From NCBI RefSeq assembly GCF_002163875.1, contig NZ_CP019333.1, forward strand, positions 2,114,864-2,178,863: 64,000 bases of DNA, in the 5' to 3' direction. Below, piece by piece: positions 43,638 to 53,962 of the stretch. The notes below the pieces were generated by a model that was not told the origin of the DNA, did no database searches, and saw nothing but the letters and a program-made list of their open reading frames with translations. Numbering within the stretch: the first letter of the stretch is position 1; the number at the start of each line of letters is the position of its first letter. A program made the position numbers and the translations under genes. Origin of the DNA: Gilvibacter sp. SZ-19. Its GTDB lineage: Bacteria; Bacteroidota; Bacteroidia; Flavobacteriales; Flavobacteriaceae.

Positions 43638-45256
43638 TCGTTACCATTCTTGGTGAGGTAATTGATACTGACTGTCGCCAATTCACTATTTGGATATTTG
43701 GAGAAATACTTAGGGTCGCTTTGCAGCCCCAAGCGATCTATTACGGAATGGAAAACCTCTAGCTCCACAATGAACTGATCAGAAAATCCGTGAGTAGCAT
43801 CGTAAGCCGTAGCTGCTGTCTTTCCTATATTCTTAGCCGTAATGATTGGGTCCAAGGTGTGTAATTCGATCACCAATAACCCAAACTTCTCAATATAGGG
43901 CAGCCAGTCTTCTAAGTGTTCGTACAAATTCTGTTCTACGGCACTGTTGCTAAGTTTTTCTCCGCGATGCGCATAGGCTCCCGTAGATTTGCTTTGGATC
44001 TCAGGGTTTCTTTTAGGGGCTGACCACGGACGGTTGTGATCTAAAAAGGTACGCACATTCAACAGATCTGAAAGCTTAATGTCGTAACTGGCTTGTATGT
44101 CTTTTTCTAAGGTTTCCGGGTCTGCAATATCACCCCAAATGACCTTAGCCCAAATATCTGCTTTGATGAGGTTGGCGCGGGTAACTTTTAAAGCTGCCTT
44201 ATTGAAATCCACTCCAACTAAGAACAAAGGGTATTCTTCTAGCATTTGACCCCGACGGGTGCGTTGTTCAATAACGTCGAATAAATGGATCAAGAAGGCT
44301 CCATTACCGCAGCCCATATCTAAAATTCCCTTGGGTTGCTGAGCAATAGGCTTGTTAAAGAGCTCAATGATTATCTCGTCTATCTTTTTAAAATAGGCCG
44401 AGTGCGCACCGCCGCTTCCCCAGACATTCATCTCCCTGTTCACGTGTATCTCTGGCGTGTTGGGCATATCGCTGCGCAAAAGTGCAGCGTTTCCGAACAA
44501 GAGATCGTCCATACGTCTAAAGGTCGGCAGATAAGAAACTGTTACCCCATATGCTGTAGATCTACGAGCAAAAAAGAGTCCTTTATTGGTGAATTTGTAA
44601 TGGTCGTTCTGTTTGCTAAACCAACCGATGTGGGTCAAATAATCCAGGATCTTACTAAAATTCTCCGGGTCTTCATGGAACTCATCTGCCCCAAAAGAGG
44701 CCTCCATAAAATACTTGTGAAACATACCATCCATACCCAGCATCACCGTTATAGGACCAATTAACAAGCCTTCAATATGCAGTTTTATTTGGGCGTCAAT
44801 TTCTAGTTCCAGATCCGATTTGCCATTTCCGTCGTAATCTCCTTTTTCATATCTATTAAAGATCCGATTCAGATTGGCAATGGTGTCTAGGTCAAAACTT
44901 CTCGGGTGGAATTCTTCTGCGGATTGGGTAAAGTTAACCACATCACTGTAGCGTTCACAAGCTTCAAAAGCATATTGGCTCTTGTCGTTTGTGGCCAAGT
45001 GGATTTCTTCGCTTTCGGGGTCTAAATTGTAGTTGAGCCAGCCTTGTGAAGCCAGCACGCGTAAAGCTACATTCAAATAGCCTGCATTGCCTTGAACCTT
45101 TTGGTTGAGTGCCGTCAAAGTGGTGCTTTGCAGCGCTAGCAATTCTTTTAAAACGCCTTTATTATATAAGGAATAAGCTACAGGAGCAGTGACAATTCCA
45201 TCCAAATGACGGAACAAATTGCTGCGGTAAAGTCGTTTCTCTTCTGCGGATAACAT
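43634..45256 (-). CDS. Class I SAM-dependent methyltransferase-like protein
   Basis: The 540-residue product is much longer than a minimal methyltransferase. The SAM-binding motif I is KGILDMGCGNGAFLIHLFDV (about residues 308-327), followed by an acidic strand end in FLVGVDFNKAALKVTRANLI. The N-terminal 250 residues look like a winged-helix/dimerisation region, reminiscent of AprA-like enzymes of natural-product pathways, though I am not sure of that. A loop DYDGNGKSDLEL near residue 140 resembles an EF-hand but lacks its final acidic residue. A perfect hairpin precedes the start codon. Confidence 0.75.
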   Translation of the reverse strand: MLSAEEKRLYRSNLFRHLDGIVTAPVAYSLYNKGVLKELLALQSTTLTALNQKVQGNAGYLNVALRVLASQGWLNYNLDPESEEIHLATNDKSQYAFEACERYSDVVNFTQSAEEFHPRSFDLDTIANLNRIFNRYEKGDYDGNGKSDLELEIDAQIKLHIEGLLIGPITVMLGMDGMFHKYFMEASFGADEFHEDPENFSKILDYLTHIGWFSKQNDHYKFTNKGLFFARRSTAYGVTVSYLPTFRRMDDLLFGNAALLRSDMPNTPEIHVNREMNVWGSGGAHSAYFKKIDEIIIELFNKPIAQQPKGILDMGCGNGAFLIHLFDVIEQRTRRGQMLEEYPLFLVGVDFNKAALKVTRANLIKADIWAKVIWGDIADPETLEKDIQASYDIKLSDLLNVRTFLDHNRPWSAPKRNPEIQSKSTGAYAHRGEKLSNSAVEQNLYEHLEDWLPYIEKFGLLVIELHTLDPIITAKNIGKTAATAYDATHGFSDQFIVELEVFHSVIDRLGLQSDPKYFSKYPNSELATVSINYLTKNGND

Positions 45257-45258
45257 AA

Positions 45259-45293
45259 TGGCGTATTTCTAGTAAATATACAGAAATACGCCA
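45259..45293 (-). promoter_or_regulatory. Perfect 12-bp hairpin abutting the methyltransferase start codon
   Basis: TGGCGTATTTCT (45259-45270 on the + strand) is the reverse complement of AGAAATACGCCA (45282-45293), with an 11-nt loop. On the coding (-) strand the 3' arm ends 2 nt before the ATG at 45256. There is no T-tract, so it is more likely to affect initiation or mRNA stability than to terminate. Confidence 0.65.
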
Positions 45294-45314
45294 CTGTCTA
45301 TGCTTAGCGATACG

Positions 45315-45740
45315 TTAATCTACTGCAAAAAGCTGCTCGATATTTTTAAAGGCCTTGAACTCCAGCGCGTTTCCGGCGGGATCTAAAAAGAACATGGTGG
45401 CTTGCTCTCCAGCCTCCCCTTTAAAGCGAATGTAAGGCTCGATGATAAATTCGATCCCTCGCTCTTGCAGCGCTTTTGATAAGCTTTCAAAATCTTCCAT
45501 GGTCAGCACTACACCAAAGTGCGGAACAGGAACGGCTTTACCGTCTACTGCGTTGGTGTGCAGATCTGCTGCGGATTTTTCTTTGTAGTGGATCACTAAC
45601 TGATGTCCGTAGAAATCAAAATCAACCCAATGATCGCTGCTACGACCTTCTAGACAGCCTAGAACATCGCGGTAAAAACTGCGGCATTCTTCTAAATTAT
45701 GCACCGGAATTGCCAGGTGAAAGGGGCGAATCGCGCTCAT
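45315..45740 (-). CDS. VOC/glyoxalase-fold protein
   Basis: The 141-residue product is one of the vicinal-oxygen-chelate superfamily. It starts [20 protein letters not shown] with the first metal-ligand-type His, continues [20 protein letters not shown], and has the second motif [20 protein letters not shown] and the C-terminal [16 protein letters not shown]. The substrate is not predictable. Its ATG overlaps the upstream lipoprotein's stop by one base (TAATG). Confidence 0.88.
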   Translation of the reverse strand: MSAIRPFHLAIPVHNLEECRSFYRDVLGCLEGRSSDHWVDFDFYGHQLVIHYKEKSAADLHTNAVDGKAVPVPHFGVVLTMEDFESLSKALQERGIEFIIEPYIRFKGEAGEQATMFFLDPAGNALEFKAFKNIEQLFAVD

Positions 45741-46312
45741 TATTCCTCGGCTTTTTCTTCTTGGTCCCAGCTCACCATCATAAACTTGAACTTGGCGGTC
45801 TCTGGAATCTGAGTGGCCTCTATCTTGTTCGAAGTGTAGCGCAGACTCTCTGGCAATTGAGCTTTATCGATAACCACATAAACATCAGTCTCGTTTAAGT
45901 TAACAACTACCGAACTCAAAGTGGAGTAGATATCAGAAACGGTATAATTCTCTTTGATAGTCTTGTAAGTGCCGTCTGCGGTAAGCCCTTTTTCGGTCTT
46001 AAAGCGTGGGTCTACAATACGAATGGTCTGTATGGTATTGGTGTCTGCCTTTGGTGCATGTGGGGTAAGCACCAAGAGTAGGCTTCCGGTCTTGTCGTAG
46101 ATCTCAACATCTCCTCCGGCTACGATTTGGTCTTCTGTTACGGCGATCTTCACCACAGAATCCAAAGCAAACACAGAATCGAGCTCTTTTACCTGTACCG
46201 TTTTACTCAGGTTACCAACTTGCCCTTGCCCAATGAGGAAAGGGTCTTTTTCGTTATTACAACTTACTACCGTCAATGCTGCAGTGGCGGCAGCTAGCCA
46301 AAATTTACGCAT
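45740..46312 (-). CDS. Lipoprotein of unknown function
   Basis: The 190-residue product has a lipobox TVVSC (Cys18), so it is probably membrane-anchored. The middle is beta-rich, with [20 protein letters not shown] and [20 protein letters not shown]. No family name comes to mind. It lies 14 nt after the DUF853 ATPase gene and overlaps the VOC gene, so it is part of a three-gene unit. Confidence 0.72.
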   Translation of the reverse strand: MRKFWLAAATAALTVVSCNNEKDPFLIGQGQVGNLSKTVQVKELDSVFALDSVVKIAVTEDQIVAGGDVEIYDKTGSLLLVLTPHAPKADTNTIQTIRIVDPRFKTEKGLTADGTYKTIKENYTVSDIYSTLSSVVVNLNETDVYVVIDKAQLPESLRYTSNKIEATQIPETAKFKFMMVSWDQEEKAEE

Positions 46313-46326
46313 GTGCTATTGTTTAA

Positions 46327-47859
46327 TTACTTGATTAATTTTCCTAAAATTCCGAGTACCGAACGGATCACAGTTGGGCTTGTCAAGACCTTGACCACCG
46401 GATTCTGTCTGCTTGAGCGTCTGCTACTAGAGCTTCTGCGGCTACTGGCTCGGCTGGTCTCTTTTTTCTCTTTTTCAGCTTTGGCGCGCGTTTCTTCACG
46501 CTCGGCAACTTCGATTTTCTTGTTGAGCAGCTCGTAGGCGCTTTCGCGGTCGATCTCCTCGTTGTATTTTTTTATCAGCTTTGAATTGTCTATCAATTCT
46601 TTCAACTCGTCGTCTTCTAGAACGTCCATACGACTCATAGGGGCGCGAAGCATGGTCGCAGCCAATGGCGTAGGAACCCCTTTCTCGTTAAGGGCGGTAA
46701 CTAAGGCTTCTCCAATTCCTAAAGAGGTCAATACCTCGTCTGTTTTGTAATAATCAGAGAGCGGATAGTTCTCTGCAGTGAGTTTTATGGCCTTTCTGTC
46801 TTTGGCAGTAAAAGCACGTAGTGCATGTTGGATCTTAAGTCCCAATTGACTCAATACAGCTTCTGGCACATCTGTTGGGTTCTGCGTCACAAAGTAAAGT
46901 CCAACACCTTTAGAACGAATTAGTTTTACTATGGATTCAATTTGATCCAAAAGCGCTTCACTGGCTTCTTTGAAAATTAGGTGCGCCTCGTCGATAAAGA
47001 TCACCAACTCCGGACGACCACTATCTCCTTGTTCTGGGAAGGTGGAATAGATCTCTGCCAAAAGAGATAGCATAAAGGTAGAGAAGAGCTTTGGGCGGTC
47101 TTGGATGTCCGTTAAACGAACCACATTGATATAGCCCATGCCATTGTCATCTACACGCAGCAAATCATCAGTATCAAATGATTTCTCCCCAAAGAAAAGA
47201 TCTCCCCCTTGCTGTTCCAGTTCTACAACGCGTCTAAGAATAGCTCCGGTAGATGCTGGCGAAATTCGGCCGTATTCATCGGCAAATTCCTTTTTACCTT
47301 CATTGGTGGAGTATTGCAGGATCTTTTTAAAATCCTTAAGGTCTAAGAGCGGCAGTTTGTTATCGTCGCAATACTTAAAGATTATAGAGATGATCCCGGC
47401 TTGGGTCTCTGATACATTCAAAATTCTTGAAAGCAGTACGGGCCCGAATTCGCTCACTGTTGCACGAAGACGCACTCCGTCTTGCTCAGAAAGCGATAAG
47501 ATCTCTACAGGAAACTTTTTGGCTTCGAACGGGAAACCGATCTTTTGGTGACGCTCGTCGATCTTTGGGTGCCCGGGACTTGGTTGGGCAATTCCCGATA
47601 GGTCTCCTTTCATATCCATAAGCAGCACAGGCACGCCGTGAGCGGACAGGTTCTCTGCTACGATCTGTAAGGTCTTTGTTTTTCCGGTACCGGTTGCTCC
47701 CGCGATAAGACCGTGTCTGTTCATGGTCTTTAACGGAATTTTGACCAAAGCGTTGGTCACTGTTTCGTCATTGAGCATTCCTGCGCCCAGGGTGATATAC
47801 TCTCCCTTACAGGCATAACCGTTGTTGATGTGATCAAAGAATTCCTGAGTCTGACTCAT
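46327..47859 (-). CDS. HerA-like ATPase, DUF853 family
   Basis: The product is 510 residues. The Walker A motif is GATGTGKT (residues 54-61), the Walker B region is VIFIDEAHLIF, and a sensor stretch reads GVGLYFVTQNPTDVPEAVLS. This matches the DUF853/YjgR helicase-like family, whose function is poorly known. A Ser/Arg-rich linker (about 455-490, SRRSSSSRRSSR) precedes a hydrophobic C-terminal end. It is the first gene of a - strand unit and is divergent from the RidA-like gene. Confidence 0.88.
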   Translation of the reverse strand: MSQTQEFFDHINNGYACKGEYITLGAGMLNDETVTNALVKIPLKTMNRHGLIAGATGTGKTKTLQIVAENLSAHGVPVLLMDMKGDLSGIAQPSPGHPKIDERHQKIGFPFEAKKFPVEILSLSEQDGVRLRATVSEFGPVLLSRILNVSETQAGIISIIFKYCDDNKLPLLDLKDFKKILQYSTNEGKKEFADEYGRISPASTGAILRRVVELEQQGGDLFFGEKSFDTDDLLRVDDNGMGYINVVRLTDIQDRPKLFSTFMLSLLAEIYSTFPEQGDSGRPELVIFIDEAHLIFKEASEALLDQIESIVKLIRSKGVGLYFVTQNPTDVPEAVLSQLGLKIQHALRAFTAKDRKAIKLTAENYPLSDYYKTDEVLTSLGIGEALVTALNEKGVPTPLAATMLRAPMSRMDVLEDDELKELIDNSKLIKKYNEEIDRESAYELLNKKIEVAEREETRAKAEKEKKETSRASSRRSSSSRRSSRQNPVVKVLTSPTVIRSVLGILGKLIK

Positions 47860-47946
47860 GCTGATGGATTTTGTCGTAAAAATAGGAATTGTCCTTTAGC
47901 TACTGAAATAATTACTACCTTAATACAATACATTAGCCGTTAAGAC

Positions 47947-48450
47947 ATGAAATCATACCCTTTAGCGTTTGTGCTGCTTATGAGCCTGTTGGTTTTTAGC
48001 TGCCGATTCGCCTCCGAAGAAACACCTGATACGCCAACACCAACAGCTGCTCCAGAGCCGAGTCAAGTAAAACCTGAATTCCATGCTTCGCATTTGGAAA
48101 GCAGGCAAAACACACCTTTTAGCGATGTCGTGCAAGTGGGCAACACCTTTTACCTTTCCGGACAAATTGGACGCGACCACGCTGCTGGTAAATTGGTCGA
48201 TGGAGGAATAGAGGCAGAGACACGTCAGACCTTAGAGAACATAAAGGCGGTGCTAAATCACCACGGTTTGGAAATGGCAGATGTGGTCAAGGCGATGGTT
48301 GTGTTGGACGATATTGAAGACTTCGCTGCTTTCAATGCAATTTATACCAGTTATTTTCCGCAGCGACCTGCCCGTACGACCTTCGCTGCAGAAGCTCTTG
48401 CGGCAGGAGCAAAAATAGAGATCGAGGTCGTTGCAGTTAAAAGCGAATAA
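47947..48450 (+). CDS. Exported RidA/YjgF-family lipoprotein
   Basis: RidA proteins hydrolyse reactive enamine/imine intermediates in the cytoplasm. The 167-residue product has a lipobox LVFSC (Cys19) and a Pro/Thr-rich linker (about 25-45) before a full RidA domain. The catalytic-type arginine is in PQRPARTTFAAE and a glutamate in EIEVVAV. Export of a RidA domain is unusual and suggests a different substrate in the periplasm or on the surface. A near-consensus promoter (TTG at 47889, TACCTTAA at 47916) lies upstream. Confidence 0.82.
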   Translation: MKSYPLAFVLLMSLLVFSCRFASEETPDTPTPTAAPEPSQVKPEFHASHLESRQNTPFSDVVQVGNTFYLSGQIGRDHAAGKLVDGGIEAETRQTLENIKAVLNHHGLEMADVVKAMVVLDDIEDFAAFNAIYTSYFPQRPARTTFAAEALAAGAKIEIEVVAVKSE

Positions 48451-48475
48451 ATAAGGCTAGTTGCCGGGCATTGCA

Positions 48476-48483
48476 TATCTTTG
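48476..48483 (+). promoter_or_regulatory. -7 box of queE promoter
   Basis: TATCTTTG is an exact TAnnTTTG match. A start site 5-7 nt downstream would fall on the GTG at 48490, giving a leaderless mRNA. No TTG lies at the -33 distance. Confidence 0.5.
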
Positions 48484-48489
48484 CCGCCT

Positions 48490-49119
48490 GTGGATCCGCA
48501 AGTAAAAAAAGAAGTAGACCTAGGCATACAGTTGCCGCTTATGGAAGCCTTTTACACCATTCAAGGTGAGGGCTTTCACAAGGGAACTGCAGCCTATTTT
48601 GTGCGCATTGGTGGCTGCGATGTTGGCTGCCATTGGTGCGATGTAAAGGAGAGTTGGAACGCCGAGCTACATCCACCCACTCGAACAGAAGATATTGTCT
48701 CAGAAGCGCTTAAACACAGCGACACGGTTGTTGTGACGGGTGGTGAGCCGCTCACTTGGAACATGGAGCCGCTCACATCAGCCTTGAAAGAACGCGGTGC
48801 CAAAGTTCATATTGAAACTTCTGGGGCTTACAACTTGACCGGACAATGGGATTGGATCTGTTTGTCTCCCAAGAAAGTAAAACTACCCTTAGAGCCTATT
48901 TACAAAGAGGCCGACGAACTCAAGGTGATCGTCTATAACAAACACGATCTGCAGTTTGCAGAAGAGCAAGCTGCCAAGGTAGGGGAGCAGTGTATCTTGT
49001 ACTTACAACCCGAATGGAGTGTACGCGACAAGGTCATGCCACTCATAGTGGATTATGTGATGGCCAACCCCAAGTGGAAGGTATCGCTACAGACCCATAA
49101 ATATTTGAATATCCCTTAA
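48490..49119 (+). CDS. queE: 7-carboxy-7-deazaguanine synthase
   Basis: QueE is the radical-SAM enzyme making CDG in queuosine biosynthesis. The product is 209 residues from GTG. The motif CDVGCHWCDVKESW carries the cysteines binding the 4Fe-4S cluster (the unusual Cx3Cx2C form), and the substrate-binding start EAFYTIQGEGFHKGTAAYFV is present. The GTG start keeps the conserved N-terminal strand LPLMEAFYT; the first ATG (48541) would cut into it. The gene ends at a bidirectional terminator. Confidence 0.95.
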   Translation: MDPQVKKEVDLGIQLPLMEAFYTIQGEGFHKGTAAYFVRIGGCDVGCHWCDVKESWNAELHPPTRTEDIVSEALKHSDTVVVTGGEPLTWNMEPLTSALKERGAKVHIETSGAYNLTGQWDWICLSPKKVKLPLEPIYKEADELKVIVYNKHDLQFAEEQAAKVGEQCILYLQPEWSVRDKVMPLIVDYVMANPKWKVSLQTHKYLNIP

Positions 49120-49133
49120 GATCAAAGCATAAA

Positions 49134-49166
49134 AAAACACCGCTCTCGGCGGTGTTTTGTTTTTTT
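49134..49166. terminator. Bidirectional terminator between queE and DUF2911 gene
   Basis: AAAACACCGC (49134-49143) pairs with GCGGTGTTTT (49149-49158) around a TCTCG loop. T-runs exist on both strands, serving the convergent pair. Confidence 0.88.
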
Positions 49167-49180
49167 AAGGAAAGGTGAAC

Positions 49181-49729
49181 TTAGGCCTTTTTAAAAGGTA
49201 CAGTCACGCGAACTTTGTCCCACCCCATGTGTAGGTCAACACCTCCGTCACCTTCTGTAAAGAGCATGCTAAACGCCTCTACAGAGTCGTCCGCCATGCT
49301 AGCAGGAACTTTTGCACGAGCCACATCATTAGCTTCTTTGTAGAAATAAGCCCCCCAAGCGTTGAGGTCGCTGTTAATGATAACGGTCCATTCATTATCA
49401 CCAGGAATGGTAAATAGCGAATAGGTCCCGGCAGGGATCTTCTTGCCGTCTAGAGTCATATCTACGTAGAAAGTGATCTCTGCGCATTCGTTGGCTCCAG
49501 TTCTCCAAACTTCTCCATTAGGAGCCAATTTGGCTAGGCTGCGCCCTTTTAGCTGCGGACGGCTGTATTGTACTTTGACCAATTTGTTTGCTTCGCGGTA
49601 GTTGTCCGGATAAGAAGCCACATCCATAGGTGACTTGTACAGACCTTTAAAGTCTTGTGCATTTAGGTTGCCGGCAGCCAGAATTACAAGGCTGAAAGCA
49701 AGACCTTTAAGGATAGATTTTAATTTCAT
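49181..49729 (-). CDS. DUF2911 family secreted protein
   Basis: The 182-residue product has a signal peptide ending LAAGNLNAQ. The DUF2911 body shows VQYSRPQLKGRSLAKLAPNG, EVWRTGANECAEITFYVDMT and PAGTYSLFTIPGDNEWTVII. Family function is not established; members are common in Bacteroidota. It has its own promoter on the - strand and ends against queE at a shared terminator. Confidence 0.9.
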   Translation of the reverse strand: MKLKSILKGLAFSLVILAAGNLNAQDFKGLYKSPMDVASYPDNYREANKLVKVQYSRPQLKGRSLAKLAPNGEVWRTGANECAEITFYVDMTLDGKKIPAGTYSLFTIPGDNEWTVIINSDLNAWGAYFYKEANDVARAKVPASMADDSVEAFSMLFTEGDGGVDLHMGWDKVRVTVPFKKA

Positions 49730-49780
49730 CTTTTTTGGTTTTATGTTAATATTTTGGATCGCTTAACAATGTGTTAGTCA

Positions 49781-49812
49781 CAAAAATATCTAAAACTTAC
49801 CGGGCAATTCAA
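49781..49812 (-). promoter_or_regulatory. Consensus flavobacterial promoter of the DUF2911 gene
   Basis: On the - strand: TTG (49812-49810), 21 nt, TATTTTTG (49788-49781). The ATG is 52 nt downstream. A small AAGATT/AATCTT inverted repeat (49811-49827) overlaps the -33 region. Confidence 0.6.
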
Positions 49813-49954
49813 GATTTTAAGAATCTTTAGGATTTGATCGCTTCTCCACAGCGGATTTACCCCACCCAAAAAGGGGTGTTTTTTTCACAATTTCTTGTTA
49901 ATAACTTAAGGGTCTTAAAGCGCTCGAAATACTAGATTTTACAGCGGTTTTCGT

Positions 49955-49962
49955 TATATTTG
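49955..49962 (+). promoter_or_regulatory. -7 box of gyrB promoter
   Basis: TATATTTG is an exact TAnnTTTG match, 39 nt before the gyrB ATG. No TTG is present at -33. Confidence 0.55.
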
Positions 49963-49965
49963 TGA

Positions 49966-51942
<1,977 letters not shown>

Positions 51943-51963
51943 ACTCCATCAGCAATAAAAAAG

Positions 51964-51990
51964 AAAACACCCCATAGCGGGTGTTTTTTT
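51964..51990 (+). terminator. Intrinsic terminator after gyrB
   Basis: AAAACACCC pairs with GGGTGTTTT around a six-base loop and continues as a T-run. Confidence 0.88.
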
Positions 51991-52099
51991 ATGTCCAATT
52001 TTAAATGCAATTGGGCCTGCTTTATGGAATTTGAAAGATTCGCAAAGGGGTTTTGCTTTAATATTAGGTTAAGGTGCTGCTACAAACTGCTTTATTTCG

Positions 52100-52107
52100 T
52101 AATTTTG
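52100..52107 (+). promoter_or_regulatory. -7 box of mdh promoter
   Basis: TAATTTTG matches TAnnTTTG. CTG at 52077-52079 lies exactly 20 nt upstream as a near-consensus -33. The ATG is 33 nt downstream. Confidence 0.6.
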
Positions 52108-52140
52108 CACAAAATTTAACACCTAATAAAAATAAATACT

Positions 52141-53067
52141 ATGAAAGTTACTGTTGTAGGCGCCGGAGCTGTAGGAGCAAGTTGCGCAGAGTACATTGCC
52201 ATTAAGGATTTTGCTTCGGAAGTTGTTCTGTTGGACATCAAAGAAGGATATGCAGAAGGAAAGGCCATGGACTTGATGCAAACGGCTTCCCTTAACGGAT
52301 TTGATACCCGTATTGTTGGAACCACCAACGACTATACCAAAACGGCTAACAGTGATATCGTAGTGATCACATCTGGTATTCCACGTAAACCTGGAATGAC
52401 TCGCGAAGAGCTTATCGGAATCAACGCTGGGATCGTAAAGTCAGTATCTGCTGCGCTTATTGAGCAATCTCCAAACGCAATTATGATCGTGGTGAGTAAC
52501 CCAATGGACACCATGACCTATTTGACTCATAAAACTACTGGGCTGCCTAAGCACCGTATCATCGGAATGGGTGGAGCACTAGACAGCGCGCGTTTCAAGT
52601 ATCGTTTGGCAGAGGCTTTAGGAGCACCAATTAGCGATGTGGACGGTATGGTTATTGGAGGACACAGTGACAAAGGAATGGTGCCGCTAACGCGTTTGGC
52701 TACTCGTAACTCTGTTCCTGTAAGCGAGTTCATCTCAGACGAACGTCTAGACCAAGTGAAAGAGGATACTAAGGTAGGTGGTGCTACCTTGACCAAGCTT
52801 TTAGGAACTTCTGCCTGGTACGCGCCAGGTGCTGCTGTAAGTGCTTTGGTACAAGCCATTGCTTGCGACCAGAAGAAGATATTCCCTTGTTCTGCTTTAC
52901 TAGAAGGTGAGTACGGACTCAGCGACCTATGTATCGGAGTGCCTGTAGTATTGGGTAGAAACGGTATTGAGAAGATCGTAGAGATCGACCTTTCTGATGC
53001 AGAGAAAGCACACCTGCAAGAAAGTGCTGCTGGAGTTCAGAAAACCAACGGTTTGTTAGAGCTATAA
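52141..53067 (+). CDS. mdh: Malate dehydrogenase (LDH-like type)
   Basis: This NAD-dependent enzyme interconverts malate and oxaloacetate in the TCA cycle. The product is 308 residues. The Rossmann start VTVVGAGAVGASCAEYIA, the arginine motif GIPRKPGMTREELIGINA, NPMDTMTYLTHKTTG and the catalytic His in MVIGGHSDKGMVPLTR are present. The MTREE arginines indicate malate rather than lactate as substrate. It is flanked by a promoter-like box and a strong terminator. Confidence 0.96.
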   Translation: MKVTVVGAGAVGASCAEYIAIKDFASEVVLLDIKEGYAEGKAMDLMQTASLNGFDTRIVGTTNDYTKTANSDIVVITSGIPRKPGMTREELIGINAGIVKSVSAALIEQSPNAIMIVVSNPMDTMTYLTHKTTGLPKHRIIGMGGALDSARFKYRLAEALGAPISDVDGMVIGGHSDKGMVPLTRLATRNSVPVSEFISDERLDQVKEDTKVGGATLTKLLGTSAWYAPGAAVSALVQAIACDQKKIFPCSALLEGEYGLSDLCIGVPVVLGRNGIEKIVEIDLSDAEKAHLQESAAGVQKTNGLLEL

Positions 53068-53089
53068 TCGCTGATCGATATAAAAATTT

Positions 53090-53115
53090 AAAGCCACCTT
53101 CGGGTGGCTTTTTTT
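53090..53115 (+). terminator. Intrinsic terminator after mdh with UUCG loop
   Basis: AAAGCCACC (53090-53098) pairs with GGTGGCTTT (53103-53111) around a very stable TTCG tetraloop and ends in T residues. Confidence 0.92.
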
Positions 53116-53187
53116 ATGATTGCTGCTTCGGGGGAATTTCTTTGATTTTCAAAAGAGTACTCCCTTTTAAAAACCCTAAGAATCCTT

Positions 53188-53195
53188 TATATTTG
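53188..53195 (+). promoter_or_regulatory. -7 box close to the start of the 197-residue gene
   Basis: TATATTTG is an exact match and ends only 4 nt before the ATG at 53200, implying a leaderless mRNA or that the real translation start is further downstream. Confidence 0.5.
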
Positions 53196-53199
53196 GCGC

Positions 53200-53793
53200 A
53201 TGAATTCAAAATGGTTATACGGAGCGCTCTTTGTACTGCTAGTTTCGCTAGGAGTGCAAATGGATCGTAACTTGCTGTCTCAGCAAGAGATCGCGCTTCA
53301 GTTTACCGAGCAAGGATTCACCCAAGAGAATGCCCAGCAAGCTATTGCAGAAGTTAAATCTCAGCTTCAAAAGGCAGGAGCGAATAATATTCAGCTGCTA
53401 GAAGTAGGAGCGGGTGAGCTCAAGATCACCTATTCCAGTAACTTAAGCGTTGCTCAGATCCAACAGCTGCTTGCCGATGCGGGTCTTGCCTTACATCAGC
53501 CTTTGGATGCGCCACAGACGCCCGAGCAGGATGTGCTGACAGCCTATCAATTAGACGTCTATGAGTTGCATGAAACTGGAACAGACCTAGACATTGAAGG
53601 CGCACCTGTAGTAGAGTTCCAAGTCAAAGAGCATTTAACGCATCCTAGCAGTGCAGGATTCCTTGTTTATGCGGAGTTTGAGCTGCCTACTTTACCTAAA
53701 GCAACCAAGGCTCAGCTCGGTGCTACGAATAACCAATTAAATCCACGACACGCATACTTACTTCCTGAAGTGCGTGCGGGCCCCACGGTCTAA
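53200..53793 (+). CDS. Membrane-anchored protein of unknown function
   Basis: I do not recognise the family. The 197-residue product has one N-terminal hydrophobic segment (residues 4-20) that may be an uncleaved anchor, so most of it would be periplasmic. A glutamine-rich region (28-70) contains EQGFTQENAQQAIAEVKSQL, resembling a heavy-metal-associated-like fold or simple alpha/beta domain. The C-terminal half is beta-rich. A box overlapping the start suggests a leaderless mRNA. It lies between the mdh terminator and the secDF promoter. Confidence 0.65.
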   Translation: MNSKWLYGALFVLLVSLGVQMDRNLLSQQEIALQFTEQGFTQENAQQAIAEVKSQLQKAGANNIQLLEVGAGELKITYSSNLSVAQIQQLLADAGLALHQPLDAPQTPEQDVLTAYQLDVYELHETGTDLDIEGAPVVEFQVKEHLTHPSSAGFLVYAEFELPTLPKATKAQLGATNNQLNPRHAYLLPEVRAGPTV

Positions 53794-53899
53794 GGGATTT
53801 TAGAGGACTCGACAACTTTTCAAAACCGAGGCCTTCCCAACTTTTGTCTTTAGAGGTTTGAAACCCTCAACCAGCTATTTAAAGTATATATCATATTCA

Positions 53900-53930
53900 T
53901 TGTCGGCTTAGGCGCTAAGCTTTATATTTG
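53900..53930 (+). promoter_or_regulatory. Consensus flavobacterial promoter of secDF
   Basis: TTG (53900-53902), 20-nt spacer, TATATTTG (53923-53930). The ATG is 32 nt downstream. Both boxes are exact matches. Confidence 0.82.
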
Positions 53931-53962
53931 CGCGTTTAAAATCCGACACAAAAAAAATAATC

